64,000 bases of DNA, from positions 124,001-188,000 of the forward strand of contig JAMLHK010000005.1 of NCBI GenBank assembly GCA_023957155.1, given 5' to 3'. The stretch's first letter is position 1; every line of letters starts with the position of its first letter. Below, piece after piece: positions 52,462 through 61,985 of the stretch. The stretch is from Chitinophagaceae bacterium. Its GTDB lineage: Bacteria; Bacteroidota; Bacteroidia; Chitinophagales; Chitinophagaceae. A program made the position numbers and the translations under genes. The notes under the pieces were generated by a model, which was given only the letters and a program-made list of their open reading frames with translations, did not search any database and was not told where the DNA came from.

Positions 52462-54132
52462 ATGATGAAGCACACGATCAGATTTATGGTAGCGGCTGTT
52501 TTACTGTGTAATGTTTCTTTTGCGCAATCTGTAGATGAAGGAAAGAAATTGTTTTACTACGAAAAGTATAACAGTGCAAAGGAAACGCTTGAAAAAGCGC
52601 TTGCAGCAAAACCCGATGATGTGGATGCCGCTTATTGGTTGGGGCAAACATTAATTGAGCTGAATGATGTTGATGGTGCCGAAAAAGTGTATCAAACCGC
52701 TTTACAGGCAAAAGGAAGCAACCCTTTGCTGCTGGTAGGTATGGGACATGTTGAATTGTTGAAACATAAAGCCAATGACGCCCGCCAGCGGTTTGAAACG
52801 GCCATCAGCCTTACCAAAGGAAAAGATATTGGTATTTTGAATGCGGTGGGTCACGCCAATGTGGATGCCGCTGACGGAGATGCCCGCTATGCTATTGAAA
52901 AGTTAAAGCAGGCCACCGAGGTGAAGAGATTTAAGGAGCCTGCGGTTTATATTGATATGGGCGATGCTTACCGTAAATTATTGGATGGTGGTGAAGCCGT
53001 TACCTCCTATCAGAATGCACTTTCGCTTGACCCGAAACTGGCGCAGGCCGAATATAAGATCGGTAAGATATACGTTACCCAGGGACAGGATCAGTCCGCT
53101 ATATTTTTGAAGCATTTTGAAGAGGCCATAGCGCTTGATCCTGCGTATGCTCCTGCTTACTATGATCTGTATTCTTACTGGTTTTCACGTGATGTGAATA
53201 AAGCAAGGGATTATTTTGCAAAATACAAGGCAAATGCCGATTTTACTCCTTCTGTTGAAGCGGAAGAGATCAGCCTGGTATATGCTTCGGGTGATTTCAG
53301 GGGAGCCATTGCAAAAGCAGATGAAAAGCTCAGGAGTGAGGGTGAAAAAGCAAGTCCGAAATTGTATCGTGTAAAAGGATATGCTTATGATAAATTAGGC
53401 GATTCCCTCAACGCGTTGCAGAATATGGAATTATTTTTTGCAAAAGCTGATACTTCTCTCTTTTTACCCGACAACTATATTAAAATGGCAGAAATATCAG
53501 CTAAATTCCCCGATAAGTTGAGCCAGGCTGACAGCTATTTCGATAAAGCGATCCGGATGGATACGGTGGTTAAAGACCAGGTTGGATTTGCTACTGCTGC
53601 ATCCAATATGTATAAGAAGATCAACAATCGCGCAAAATCGGCAGACTGGCTGACCCGGATCCTGCAATTAAATCCCGAGTATGGTAAGCTGGAGCTCTTT
53701 TATGCCGGGTGGGAGAACTTTTATGGTGAACAATATCAGACCGCAGACAGTGTGTTTAACCTGTATAAGCAAAAATTCCCCGATGATGTTCAGGGATACT
53801 ATGGAGGTTTTCGTACCAAATGGACAGTAGATTCTACCATGGAACAGGGACTTCCTGTGGAAGATGCCATAAAGTTTGCCGAGCTGGCACAAGAGGATTC
53901 TGTAAAGTATAAATCCCAGTTGCTGCTGGCTTACGGGTACCTTGCAGGCTATAACGCCAACCAGTTGAAAGAGTATGAAAAGGCGATCTTTTATCTTGAC
54001 AAGATGATCAGCCTGGATCCGAACAATGCCGATGCAAAGAACAACCGGGATATACTCCAAAAAGCATTAGACCGGCCGCAACCCAAAGCAGGGACTACCG
54101 GTAAAGGCAATAGCTCGGGAGCCAAGCCCTAA
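52462..54132 (+). CDS. Secreted TPR-repeat protein
   Basis: 556 residues with a signal peptide ending FAQS (MMKHTIRFMVAAVLLCNVSFAQ) and many tetratricopeptide repeats, for example DAAYWLGQTLIELNDVDGAEKVYQTALQAK and AVTSYQNALSLDPKLAQAEYKIGKIY. A low-complexity tail ends GNSSGAKP. Acts as a scaffold in the periplasm or on the outer membrane. It closes the tonB-small-pstS-TPR group and has its own terminator. Confidence 0.9.
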   Translation: MMKHTIRFMVAAVLLCNVSFAQSVDEGKKLFYYEKYNSAKETLEKALAAKPDDVDAAYWLGQTLIELNDVDGAEKVYQTALQAKGSNPLLLVGMGHVELLKHKANDARQRFETAISLTKGKDIGILNAVGHANVDAADGDARYAIEKLKQATEVKRFKEPAVYIDMGDAYRKLLDGGEAVTSYQNALSLDPKLAQAEYKIGKIYVTQGQDQSAIFLKHFEEAIALDPAYAPAYYDLYSYWFSRDVNKARDYFAKYKANADFTPSVEAEEISLVYASGDFRGAIAKADEKLRSEGEKASPKLYRVKGYAYDKLGDSLNALQNMELFFAKADTSLFLPDNYIKMAEISAKFPDKLSQADSYFDKAIRMDTVVKDQVGFATAASNMYKKINNRAKSADWLTRILQLNPEYGKLELFYAGWENFYGEQYQTADSVFNLYKQKFPDDVQGYYGGFRTKWTVDSTMEQGLPVEDAIKFAELAQEDSVKYKSQLLLAYGYLAGYNANQLKEYEKAIFYLDKMISLDPNNADAKNNRDILQKALDRPQPKAGTTGKGNSSGAKP

Positions 54133-54169
54133 AGAAGTATATCGTACTTGTTGATATTATATATCAATT

Positions 54170-54207
54170 AACCCCAGGATCATTACCGGTTTTGGGGTTT
54201 TATTTTT
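54170..54207 (+). terminator. Rho-independent terminator before nuoA
   Basis: AACCCCA (54170-54176) pairs with TGGGGTT (54193-54199): 7-bp stem, 16-nt loop, followed by a T-rich run TTTATTTTT. It separates the TPR gene from the complex I operon. Confidence 0.82.
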
Positions 54208-54237
54208 ATAAATAATGGTTATTAGGTATAGCTGCCT

Positions 54238-54245
54238 TATTTTTG
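54238..54245 (+). promoter_or_regulatory. Candidate -7 element of the nuo operon promoter
   Basis: TATTTTTG fits the Bacteroidota -7 consensus TAnnTTTG, and lies after the terminator and about 118 bp before the nuoA start. The -33 element is weak. Confidence 0.3.
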
Positions 54246-54362
54246 TGCTATTATAAAGACTTTGCCCGGCAGGAAACGGAATATTGAAGTAAGGATGGTG
54301 AATAGGGGGAATAATGTATAGTGTTCTTCCGTTTACTGTAGAAAAGTAATCATAAAACGAGA

Positions 54363-54779
54363 ATGATACCTTATTATTTACTTCAGGCCCTTCCGGCTTC
54401 TCCGGCTACCGACATAAGCAGTTCATTTAATTATTTCCCTATTGTTCTGCAATTGCTTTTTGCTTTTGGATTTGTAGCGATAATGATGGCCGTAACGCAC
54501 TGGTTAGGCCCTAAACGGCCCACAGCCGAAAAATTAGAGAATTTTGAAAGTGGTATAGAGATCAGCGGTAATGCCCGTCAGCCCTTGGCTGTAAAGTATT
54601 TCTTAGTCGCTATCTTATTTGTGCTGTTTGATGTTGAGGTGATCTTTTTCTACCCTTATGCGGTAAATTTCAGGGAATTGGGATGGCCGGGCTTTGTGGC
54701 TGTCCTTGCTTTTGTTGGTTTCTTTATCACTGGATTCTATTACATCATAAAGAAAGGCGCCCTGATATGGGAAGATTAG
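54363..54779 (+). CDS. nuoA: NADH-quinone oxidoreductase subunit A
   Basis: 138 residues, three membrane helices. ENFESGIEISGNARQP and VKYFLVAILFVLFDVEVIFFYPYAV are the family landmarks, including the acidic residues of the DVE stretch near the quinone channel. Membrane arm of complex I. First gene of the operon; 35 bp to nuoB. Confidence 0.96.
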   Translation: MIPYYLLQALPASPATDISSSFNYFPIVLQLLFAFGFVAIMMAVTHWLGPKRPTAEKLENFESGIEISGNARQPLAVKYFLVAILFVLFDVEVIFFYPYAVNFRELGWPGFVAVLAFVGFFITGFYYIIKKGALIWED

Positions 54780-54814
54780 GGCGGTGAGGTCTGAATATTT
54801 TAAAATTTTAAATT

Positions 54815-55405
54815 ATGGCACGTCCGGTTCGGTTTAATATATCACCCAAAGAAAGAGATTATAAAGGACATATTGGTCTGGCTGATGCCCCCGATGGCTA
54901 TACCGGCGAAGGTTTTTTTACCACCAAGCTTAGCGAAGTGGTAGGCCTGGCCCGGAAAAATTCTCTTTGGCCCCTGCCCTTTGCTACATCCTGTTGTGGA
55001 ATTGAGTTTATGGCTACTATGGGAGCCCATTATGATTTCGGCAGGTTTGGAGCAGAAAGAATGGGGTTTACCCCCCGCCAGTGCGATATGCTGATGGTGA
55101 TGGGTACTATTGCTAAAAAAATGGGACCGATATTAAAGCAGGTATATATCCAATTGTCAGAGCCCCGCTGGGTAATTGCAGTAGGCGCTTGTGCCACAAG
55201 CGGTGGCATTTTTGACAGCTATTCCGTATTGCAGGGAATAGACCAGATCATTCCCGTTGATGTGTATGTACCCGGTTGTCCGCCCAGGCCCGAGGGAATA
55301 CTGGATGGTGTGCTGGCGCTCCAGGAACTCGTAGGAAAAGAAAGCATCAGGCGAAGGAACACGGAAAAGTACCAGCAGTTGTTACAGAGTTATGGAATAC
55401 AATAA
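54815..55405 (+). CDS. nuoB: NADH-quinone oxidoreductase subunit B
   Basis: 196 residues. It carries the ligands of cluster N2: the tandem Cys in TSCCGIEF, GACATSGG and VPGCPPRPEG. N2 passes electrons to quinone. Peripheral arm, at the junction with NuoD. The N-terminal 35 residues are slightly longer than in E. coli. The gene keeps its own reading frame, 53 bp before nuoC. Confidence 0.97.
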   Translation: MARPVRFNISPKERDYKGHIGLADAPDGYTGEGFFTTKLSEVVGLARKNSLWPLPFATSCCGIEFMATMGAHYDFGRFGAERMGFTPRQCDMLMVMGTIAKKMGPILKQVYIQLSEPRWVIAVGACATSGGIFDSYSVLQGIDQIIPVDVYVPGCPPRPEGILDGVLALQELVGKESIRRRNTEKYQQLLQSYGIQ

Positions 55406-55458
55406 CGGGCAGGCAGGCATTGACATTAAATCATAGCGATAGTTTATAATTTTTTTTC

Positions 55459-55962
55459 ATGGAGTTGACCAGCGATTATATAAAAAAGCGTTTGACCGAA
55501 AAGTTTGGCGAAGAGGTAAGCGGCTTTTGTGAGCCTTACGGCATGCTTACTTTTGAAGCGCCTAAAGAATTAAATCTTAAGGTACTTCAGTTTTTATATG
55601 ATGACCCTGAATTAAGATTTCAGTTTCTTACCGATCTGCAGGCTGTTCATTATCCTGATGATAAAGGCCGGGAACTGGCGGTAGTGTACCATCTGCATAA
55701 TATCAGGGATAATGTGCGCTTACGCTTCAAAATATTTACGGACATTGAAAACCCGGATGTATTTACAGCTACACAGCTGTATGCATCCGCTAACTGGATG
55801 GAAAGAGAAACCTATGATTTCTTCGGGGTTAATTTTGTGGGGCATCCTAATCTTAAACGTATACTGAACGTGGAAGAAATGGATTATTTCCCCTTGCGGA
55901 AAGAATATCCGCTGGAAGAACAAACCAGGGTGGATAAAGATGATGAAATGTTTGGCAGATAA
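55459..55962 (+). CDS. nuoC: NADH-quinone oxidoreductase subunit C
   Basis: 167 residues with the NuoC pattern RFKIFTDIENPDVFTATQLY, WMERETYDFFGVNFVGHPNLKRIL and the final YPLEEQ. Unlike E. coli, nuoC and nuoD are separate genes here, as usual in Bacteroidota. Peripheral arm scaffold with no cofactors. Confidence 0.96.
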   Translation: MELTSDYIKKRLTEKFGEEVSGFCEPYGMLTFEAPKELNLKVLQFLYDDPELRFQFLTDLQAVHYPDDKGRELAVVYHLHNIRDNVRLRFKIFTDIENPDVFTATQLYASANWMERETYDFFGVNFVGHPNLKRILNVEEMDYFPLRKEYPLEEQTRVDKDDEMFGR

Positions 55963-56019
55963 TTAGATAATAAAGTAAGGATACGTAATTATAATAACAG
56001 CAAATGCCTGTAATAGTGT

Positions 56020-57267
56020 ATGACTGAAGATGTATTACAATATAGCAGCGGACAAAACATAAAGTTACCTGATGGCTCTATTGAAAAACAGACCACCACG
56101 CTGAACCTGGGGCCAACTCACCCTGCTACACATGGCGTTTTTCAGAATATCCTGGAAGTAGACGGAGAACGGGTAGTGTCGGCAGAGTCAACAGTAGGGT
56201 ATATACACCGTGCTTTTGAGAAAATAGCCGAAAGAAGACCGCTGTACCAGATTACGCCGCTTACCGATCGTTTAAATTACTGCTCGGCTCCGATCAATAA
56301 TTTAGGCTGGCACATGACTTGTGAAAAGCTGCTGCATATAGAGATGCCTAAGCGCGTGGATTACCTGAGGGTTATCATTATGGAACTGGCAAGGATAACG
56401 GATCACCTGATCTGTAATTCTGTAATAGGAGTAGATGCCGGTGCGCTCTCGGTATTTCTTTACGTAATGCAATACCGGGAACTGGTGTATGAAATATACG
56501 AGGAAATTTGCGGTTCGCGCCTGACGACCAACATCGGGAGAATAGGAGGCTTTGAGCGGAATTTTAATGCCACGGCCTGGCAGAAGTTAGATAAATTCCT
56601 GAAAGAATTTCCTGCTGCCTTAAAAGAATTTGAAGCACTTCTTCAGCGTAACCGGATATTTGTAGACCGTACTGTGGGTGCCGGGCCCATAAGTGGAGAA
56701 CGTGCCCTGAACTATGGTTTCACCGGTCCCAATCTCCGGGCTTCGGGTGTGGATTACGATGTGAGGGTGCATACGCCGTATAGCAGCTACCAGGATTTTG
56801 AATTTAATATTCCTGTTGGCACTACCGGCGATGTATACGATCGCTGGCTGGTTCGTAACCAGGAAATGTGGGAATCGCTGAAGATCATAAAACAGGCGTA
56901 TCAGAAGATCCAGGAATTTAAAGGGCAGGAGGCAGAGGTATATCATGCGGATGTGCCTGAATTTTATCTTCCGCCAAAGCAACAGGTGTACACCACCATA
57001 GAAGCGTTGATCTGGCATTTTAAAATTATTATGGGAGAGGCAAATATCCCTGCGGGTGAGGTATACCATAGTGTGGAAGGAGCTAACGGAGAGCTGGGCT
57101 TTTATTTAATTAGTGATGGAGGAAGGTCGCCCTATCGCCTGCATTTCCGCAGACCCTGTTTTATATATTATCAGGCTTATCCTGAACTGGTAAAGGACGC
57201 GATGTTAGCGGATGCGGTTATTGTACTGAGCAGTCTGAACCTGATTGCGGGAGAGATGGATGCATAA
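56020..57267 (+). CDS. nuoD: NADH-quinone oxidoreductase subunit D
   Basis: 415 residues, starting at ATG 56020. Recognisable: LNLGPTHPATHGVFQNIL, ARITDHLICNSVIGVDAGALSVF and SVEGANGELGFYL near the C-terminus. It forms the quinone-binding pocket together with NuoB. Usual length. Followed by a REP-like hairpin before nuoE. Confidence 0.97.
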   Translation: MTEDVLQYSSGQNIKLPDGSIEKQTTTLNLGPTHPATHGVFQNILEVDGERVVSAESTVGYIHRAFEKIAERRPLYQITPLTDRLNYCSAPINNLGWHMTCEKLLHIEMPKRVDYLRVIIMELARITDHLICNSVIGVDAGALSVFLYVMQYRELVYEIYEEICGSRLTTNIGRIGGFERNFNATAWQKLDKFLKEFPAALKEFEALLQRNRIFVDRTVGAGPISGERALNYGFTGPNLRASGVDYDVRVHTPYSSYQDFEFNIPVGTTGDVYDRWLVRNQEMWESLKIIKQAYQKIQEFKGQEAEVYHADVPEFYLPPKQQVYTTIEALIWHFKIIMGEANIPAGEVYHSVEGANGELGFYLISDGGRSPYRLHFRRPCFIYYQAYPELVKDAMLADAVIVLSSLNLIAGEMDA

Positions 57268-57273
57268 AATACA

Positions 57274-57310
57274 GCGGTCGGAACATAGCGAAGCGTGCGT
57301 CAGACCGCAT
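57274..57310. repeat. 37-bp REP-like palindromic element, copy 2
   Basis: It has the same ends and length as 41243-41279 (GCGGTCGG left, GTCAGACCGCAT right); stem GCGGTC/GACCGC. It sits within the nuo operon between nuoD and nuoE, so it may affect mRNA decay or partial termination there. Confidence 0.75.
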
Positions 57311-57313
57311 AAG

Positions 57314-57349
57314 GAAATTTGAAAATTTGAAAATTTGAAAATGAAATTT
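57314..57349 (+). repeat. Tandem GAAAATTT-type octamers running into the nuoE start
   Basis: GAAATTT, GAAAATTT, GAAAATTT and GAAAATG run directly into the nuoE start codon at 57341, and the first codons continue as AAATTTT. An 8-bp periodic, slippage-prone sequence is right at the translation start. The same low-complexity style appears before other genes in Bacteroidota. Confidence 0.7.
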
Positions 57350-57835
57350 TCGGAAGAAAAACTCAAAAAGGTAAACGAGATCATCGCGCGTTATCCCGAA
57401 GGGAAGCAGAAAAGCGCATTATTGCCGGTGCTTCACATGGCGCAGGAGCAACTGGGTTGGCTGAGCACTGAGGCTATGGATTATGTGGCTTCCCTGCTTA
57501 ACCTGGAGCCAATTGAGGTATACGAAGTGGCTACCTTTTATTCGATGTACAACCTGAAGCCGATAGGTAAATACCTGTTTGAAGTGTGCCAGACCGGTCC
57601 TTGTATGATCAAGGGAAGTGATGATATTGTGGCTTATATAGGAGATAAGCTGGGTATAAGACCGGGTGAAACTACTTCCGATGGCTTGTTTACCCTGAAA
57701 ACGGTGGAATGCCTGGGTGCCTGCGGCTATGCGCCCATGATGCAGCTGGGAAAGCACTATAAGGAGCATCTGACCAAAGAAAAAGTGGACGCTATTATTG
57801 AGGAGTGTCGTAAGAATGCAGCAATAAATAACTGA
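57341..57835 (+). CDS. nuoE: NADH-quinone oxidoreductase subunit E
   Basis: 164 residues from ATG 57341 (MKFSEEKLKKVNEII), preferred over the TTG at 57335. The [2Fe-2S] N1a ligands are in CQTGPC (C-x4-C) and CLGAC (C-x3-C). Peripheral arm, NADH module. A small unrecognised membrane gene lies between nuoE and nuoF. Confidence 0.95.
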   Translation: MKFSEEKLKKVNEIIARYPEGKQKSALLPVLHMAQEQLGWLSTEAMDYVASLLNLEPIEVYEVATFYSMYNLKPIGKYLFEVCQTGPCMIKGSDDIVAYIGDKLGIRPGETTSDGLFTLKTVECLGACGYAPMMQLGKHYKEHLTKEKVDAIIEECRKNAAINN

Positions 57836-57899
57836 TCCTTACGCAGGGTAAGTAACGATAAATGATGATGGTATATTGAGCGCATTAATAGGTAAGAGT

Positions 57900-58112
57900 A
57901 TGAAAGAGGCACGTTCAAACTTTAAGGTAGTTGCGGTTCTGCTTTTGATAGCAGCTGTAATTTGTTGGATCATATCGAAGACGGTGAAAGAAGAGCAGAC
58001 AGCAGGTATTTTTAAAATAATAGGATTGGCATTTTTAAGTGCAACGATTATACAGGGCATTATTTTTAGCTTGTATCCTGATCTTTTTAAAAACAAAAAA
58101 CAGGTGAAATAA
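57900..58112 (+). CDS. Small membrane protein between nuoE and nuoF
   Basis: 70 residues from ATG 57900, or 78 from TTG 57876. Two hydrophobic helices (about 10-26 and 38-58 of the shorter form) and a basic tail KNKKQVK. Not a recognised Nuo subunit. It sits inside the complex I operon with the same orientation, so it is presumably co-transcribed; a role in assembly or as an accessory subunit is speculation. Confidence 0.6.
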   Translation: MKEARSNFKVVAVLLLIAAVICWIISKTVKEEQTAGIFKIIGLAFLSATIIQGIIFSLYPDLFKNKKQVK

Positions 58113-58152
58113 AAAATAAGCGGTTTGAAGTACAGTATCACTGATTATAATT

Positions 58153-59505
58153 ATGGGAGTTAAATTATTACTGGATAAAGCACATATTGAAGGTATTCGT
58201 TACTACGATGCCTACCGTAAAAACGGTGGATATACTGCTGTGGAAAAAGCATTCAAAACGATGAATCCGGAGGCGATAGTGGAAGAGGTGAAAAAAAGCG
58301 GGCTGCGTGGTCGTGGCGGGGCAGGGTTCCCTACCGGGATGAAATGGAGTTTTATTGCTAAACCGGAAGGTATTCCCCGTCATTTAATATGTAACGCGGA
58401 TGAAAGCGAGCCGGGAACATTTAAGGATCGGTACCTGATGGAGTTTATTCCCCATCTGCTGATTGAAGGACTGATCATAAGTTCTTATGCCCTGGGAAGT
58501 AATGTCACTTATATCTATATCCGGGGAGAATATGCCTGGATCCCGGATATATTAGAACAGGCTATTCATGAAGCCAGAGCAAACGGGTGGCTGGGTAAAA
58601 ATATCCTGGGCTCCGGATTTGATTGTGAAATCTATGTACACCGTGGAGCAGGCGCCTATATATGTGGTGAAGAAACCGCTCTCATTGAATCACTGGAAGG
58701 TAAAAGAGGTAATCCCCGGATCAAGCCTCCTTTCCCGGCTTTAAAAGGGGTATGGGATCGCCCAACGGTGGTGAATAATGTAGAAACGCTGGCTGCCGTG
58801 GTTCCTGTGATCAATATAGGAGGCGAAGCCTATGCAAAAATTGGTGTGGGTCGTTCGGCAGGAACCAAGCTGATATCGGCCTGTGGTAACATCAATAAGC
58901 CCGGCGTGTATGAAATTGATATGACCATCAGCGTGGAAGAGTTTATATACAGTGATGAGTATTGCGGTGGCATAGCTAAGGGCAAAAGACTGAAAGCATG
59001 TATCCCCGGCGGATCATCCGTTCCTATCTTACCGGCCAACCTGTTATTAAAGACAGCTAAAGGGGAAACCCGCTATATGAATTATGAAAGCCTGAGTGAC
59101 GGAGGATTTGCTACGGGCAGTATGATGGGAAGCGGCGGTTTTATTGTGCTGGATGAAGATCAGTGTGTGGTAAAACACACCTATACCCTGGCCCGGTTTT
59201 ATCGTCATGAAAGTTGCGGGCAGTGCAGCCCCTGCCGTGAAGGGACATTGTGGATGGATAAGATATTGAAGAATATTGAAACAGGTAAAGGAAAGAAAAC
59301 AGATATTGATTTGCTCTGGGACGTGCAGCGCAGAATTGAGGGCAATACCATTTGCCCGTTGGGTGATGCGGCAGCCTGGCCGGTGGCGGCAGCCATACGG
59401 CATTTCCGGGATGAGTTTGAATGGCATGTGAACCATCCGCAGGAGTGCCTGGTAAGGAATTTCGGACTGGCGCATTATGCGGATCCGAGAGAAGTGGTGG
59501 CATAG
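58153..59505 (+). CDS. nuoF: NADH-quinone oxidoreductase subunit F
   Basis: 450 residues. FMN loop GRGGAGFPTGMKW (about 53-65), NADH region ICGEETALIESLEGKRGNPR (about 175), and the [4Fe-4S] N3 ligands SCGQCSPCREGT plus NTICPLGDAA. Oxidises NADH and passes electrons to the Fe-S chain. Usual length. Confidence 0.97.
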   Translation: MGVKLLLDKAHIEGIRYYDAYRKNGGYTAVEKAFKTMNPEAIVEEVKKSGLRGRGGAGFPTGMKWSFIAKPEGIPRHLICNADESEPGTFKDRYLMEFIPHLLIEGLIISSYALGSNVTYIYIRGEYAWIPDILEQAIHEARANGWLGKNILGSGFDCEIYVHRGAGAYICGEETALIESLEGKRGNPRIKPPFPALKGVWDRPTVVNNVETLAAVVPVINIGGEAYAKIGVGRSAGTKLISACGNINKPGVYEIDMTISVEEFIYSDEYCGGIAKGKRLKACIPGGSSVPILPANLLLKTAKGETRYMNYESLSDGGFATGSMMGSGGFIVLDEDQCVVKHTYTLARFYRHESCGQCSPCREGTLWMDKILKNIETGKGKKTDIDLLWDVQRRIEGNTICPLGDAAAWPVAAAIRHFRDEFEWHVNHPQECLVRNFGLAHYADPREVVA

Positions 59506-59640
59506 GCGTGGGGTTAAGGATGAGGTTTCCCGCAGGGCTTTTGATACGGCGGGAATACGAAGAAAGATAAGGAGGGAAAGACCTTTATTAAAACTATTTG
59601 TGGTTGGGCTGCCCTTGCAGCTTTGTATGAAACGTAAATT

Positions 59641-60771
59641 ATGGCTGAAGAAAAAAAATTATTTAAGGTTACTATTGATGGTATTACCATTGAAGTAGAA
59701 CCGGGTACTACTATCCTTAATGCCGCAAGGCAGATCGGAGGAGAAGTAACGCCCCCTGCCATGTGCTATTATTCTAAATTAAAAAACAGCGGGGGTAAAT
59801 GCCGTACCTGCCTGGTAGAGGTTGCTGCCGGTTCTGCTGCAGATCCGCGGCCGATGCCCAAGCTGGTAGCTTCCTGCAGAACTACGGTAATGGATGGAAT
59901 GGTCGTAAAAAACACAACCAGCGATCGGGTATTAGATGCAAGGCAGGGAGTGGTGGAATTTTTACTTATTAACCACCCGATTGATTGTCCCATTTGCGAT
60001 CAGGCAGGCGAATGTGATTTACAGGATCTGAGCTATGCGCACGGCGCCGATGCCTCCCGGTTTGATTTTCAGAAAAGAACGTTTATCAAGCATAACCTGG
60101 GACCCTATATCCAGCTACACATGACGCGTTGTATTATGTGTTTCCGTTGTGTGTATGTGGCCGATCAGGTTACCAACAAAAGAGTACATGGCGTGTTGGA
60201 AAGAGGGGATCATGCAGAAATTGCCACTTATATAGAAAAAGCATTGGATAATGATTTTATCGGTAATGTGATTGACGTTTGTCCTGTGGGGGCCTTAACA
60301 GACCGTACTTTTCGCTTTAAGAGCCGGGTATGGTTCACCAAGCCGGTAAAAGCGCACCGCAATTGCAGCAAATGCTGCGGTAAAGTACATGCCTGGCTGA
60401 GAGGCGATGAAGTGCTGCGTGTAACCGGTCGTAAAGACCAGTGGGGCGAAGTGGAAGACTGGATCTGCAATGAATGTCGTTTTGAAAGAAAAAATATCAA
60501 TGACTGGATAGTTGAAGGTCCTGCTGAAATTAACCGCCACTCGGTTATATCGCAGGGACATTATTCGGGAAAGGTAGGCACAACAAAACCTGCTGAAACA
60601 TTCAGTAAAGTAATGAATGGCAGGCAGCCTAACCTGCTAATGAACATACATAGTGTAAGCGGGGTGAATCCACCCGGACTTAACTTAGCCGCTTTACCCG
60701 GCCCGGCCCACTCAACTGATTTTGTGAAAAAGAAAGAAATAAATGATAAGCCATCACCGGAAGTAAAATGA
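59641..60771 (+). CDS. nuoG: NADH-quinone oxidoreductase subunit G (short Bacteroidota form)
   Basis: 376 residues. [2Fe-2S] N1b ligands in PAMCYYSKL ... GGKCRTCLVEV and ASCRT; N5 in HPIDCPICDQAGEC (His ligand first); N4 in RCIMCFRCVYVAD and VIDVCPVGAL. The molybdopterin-like domain found in E. coli NuoG is nearly absent: only its beginning with CSKC and CNEC remains. Short NuoG proteins are normal for Bacteroidota, so this is not called truncated. It follows nuoF by 135 bp, an unusually wide gap for this operon. Confidence 0.93.
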   Translation: MAEEKKLFKVTIDGITIEVEPGTTILNAARQIGGEVTPPAMCYYSKLKNSGGKCRTCLVEVAAGSAADPRPMPKLVASCRTTVMDGMVVKNTTSDRVLDARQGVVEFLLINHPIDCPICDQAGECDLQDLSYAHGADASRFDFQKRTFIKHNLGPYIQLHMTRCIMCFRCVYVADQVTNKRVHGVLERGDHAEIATYIEKALDNDFIGNVIDVCPVGALTDRTFRFKSRVWFTKPVKAHRNCSKCCGKVHAWLRGDEVLRVTGRKDQWGEVEDWICNECRFERKNINDWIVEGPAEINRHSVISQGHYSGKVGTTKPAETFSKVMNGRQPNLLMNIHSVSGVNPPGLNLAALPGPAHSTDFVKKKEINDKPSPEVK

Positions 60772-60852
60772 TAGGAACGGATTTGCAGCAGGCTGCTGAT
60801 CCGGCAGACCAGAAATAAAAACCGATTGACAGATTATCCGAATATAAAAAAT

Positions 60853-61899
60853 ATGACATTACTCGCTTTTGATTGGGCTTTTACGGTGGAAAAAGCAATT
60901 TTAATTGCTGTCATCATTTCTATTTCATTAGTGGTAGCCATGTATGCAACTTATGCCGAGCGAAAGGTAGCCGGCTTTATACAGGACAGGCGCGGACCTA
61001 ACCGGGCAGGACCTTTCGGGCTGTTGCAACCGCTTGCCGACGGATTGAAATTATTTTTTAAAGAAGAAGTGATCCCTACCCATTCCAATAAGTTTTTATT
61101 TATACTTGGACCGAGCCTGGCTATGTTTACCGCTATGATGACTTCGGCGGTAATACCCTGGGGTGGAAAAGTGGAGCTGGGAGGCAGGATGGTAGATTTA
61201 CAGGTAGCTGATATAAACATTGGTATCCTGTATATTTTCGGCGTTGTGAGCCTGGGCGTTTATGGTATGATGATCGGTGGATGGGCCAGCAATAATAAAT
61301 TCTCTTTAATGGCTGCTCTGAGAGGCGCCAGCCAGGCCATCAGCTATGAGCTGGCAATGGGGCTTTCTCTTATCGCGTTGCTCATGCTCACCGGTTCGCT
61401 CAGCTTAAGAACCATAACCGACCAGCAGATACAGGGTAACTGGTGGAACATTGTTTACCAGCCGCTGGGATTTTTGTTGTTCTTTATTTGTTCCCTGGCA
61501 GAATGTAACCGGGCGCCTTTTGATTTGCCCGAAGCGGAGAGTGAGCTGAATATGGGGTATCACCAGGAGTATTCGTCTATGAAGCTGGGGTTTTTCCTGT
61601 TTGCTGAGTATATTAATATGTTTATCAGCTGCACCGTTATCGCAACCTTGTTTTTGGGAGGATATGATATGCCTTTCGTGGATGAATCGCAATTGTCTGG
61701 TGTTACGGCTTTGCTGGTAGGGCTGTTGGCCTTGTTCGGAAAGACTTTTCTCCTGATTTTTATTTTCATGTGGGTAAGGTGGACTTTGCCAAGGTTTCGC
61801 TACGACCAGTTGATGAACCTGGGCTGGAAGGGATTAATTCCGCTGGCGTTATTGAATATGGTGATTACCGGGGCGGTGGTATTATTTACGATGAAATAG
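60853..61899 (+). CDS. nuoH: NADH-quinone oxidoreductase subunit H
   Basis: 348 residues from ATG 60853; an earlier TTG at 60826 is less likely. About eight membrane helices. Signature YAERKVAGFIQDRRGPNRAG followed by FGLLQPLADGLKLFFKEE, and EAESELNMGYHQEYSSMK for the quinone-binding loop. Links the quinone pocket to the membrane arm. Confidence 0.96.
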   Translation: MTLLAFDWAFTVEKAILIAVIISISLVVAMYATYAERKVAGFIQDRRGPNRAGPFGLLQPLADGLKLFFKEEVIPTHSNKFLFILGPSLAMFTAMMTSAVIPWGGKVELGGRMVDLQVADINIGILYIFGVVSLGVYGMMIGGWASNNKFSLMAALRGASQAISYELAMGLSLIALLMLTGSLSLRTITDQQIQGNWWNIVYQPLGFLLFFICSLAECNRAPFDLPEAESELNMGYHQEYSSMKLGFFLFAEYINMFISCTVIATLFLGGYDMPFVDESQLSGVTALLVGLLALFGKTFLLIFIFMWVRWTLPRFRYDQLMNLGWKGLIPLALLNMVITGAVVLFTMK

Positions 61900-61985
61900 T
61901 ATCGAATTAGTTGGGTTATATAGCTGATAAAAATACTTTTGTACAACTTTTAATCTTCTGATAGGGAAGAACCAAAGGAGTGATT

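Noticed and set aside
59641-60771. Truncated nuoG
   Set aside because: All cluster ligands N1b, N5 and N4 are intact, and short NuoG is normal in Bacteroidota.
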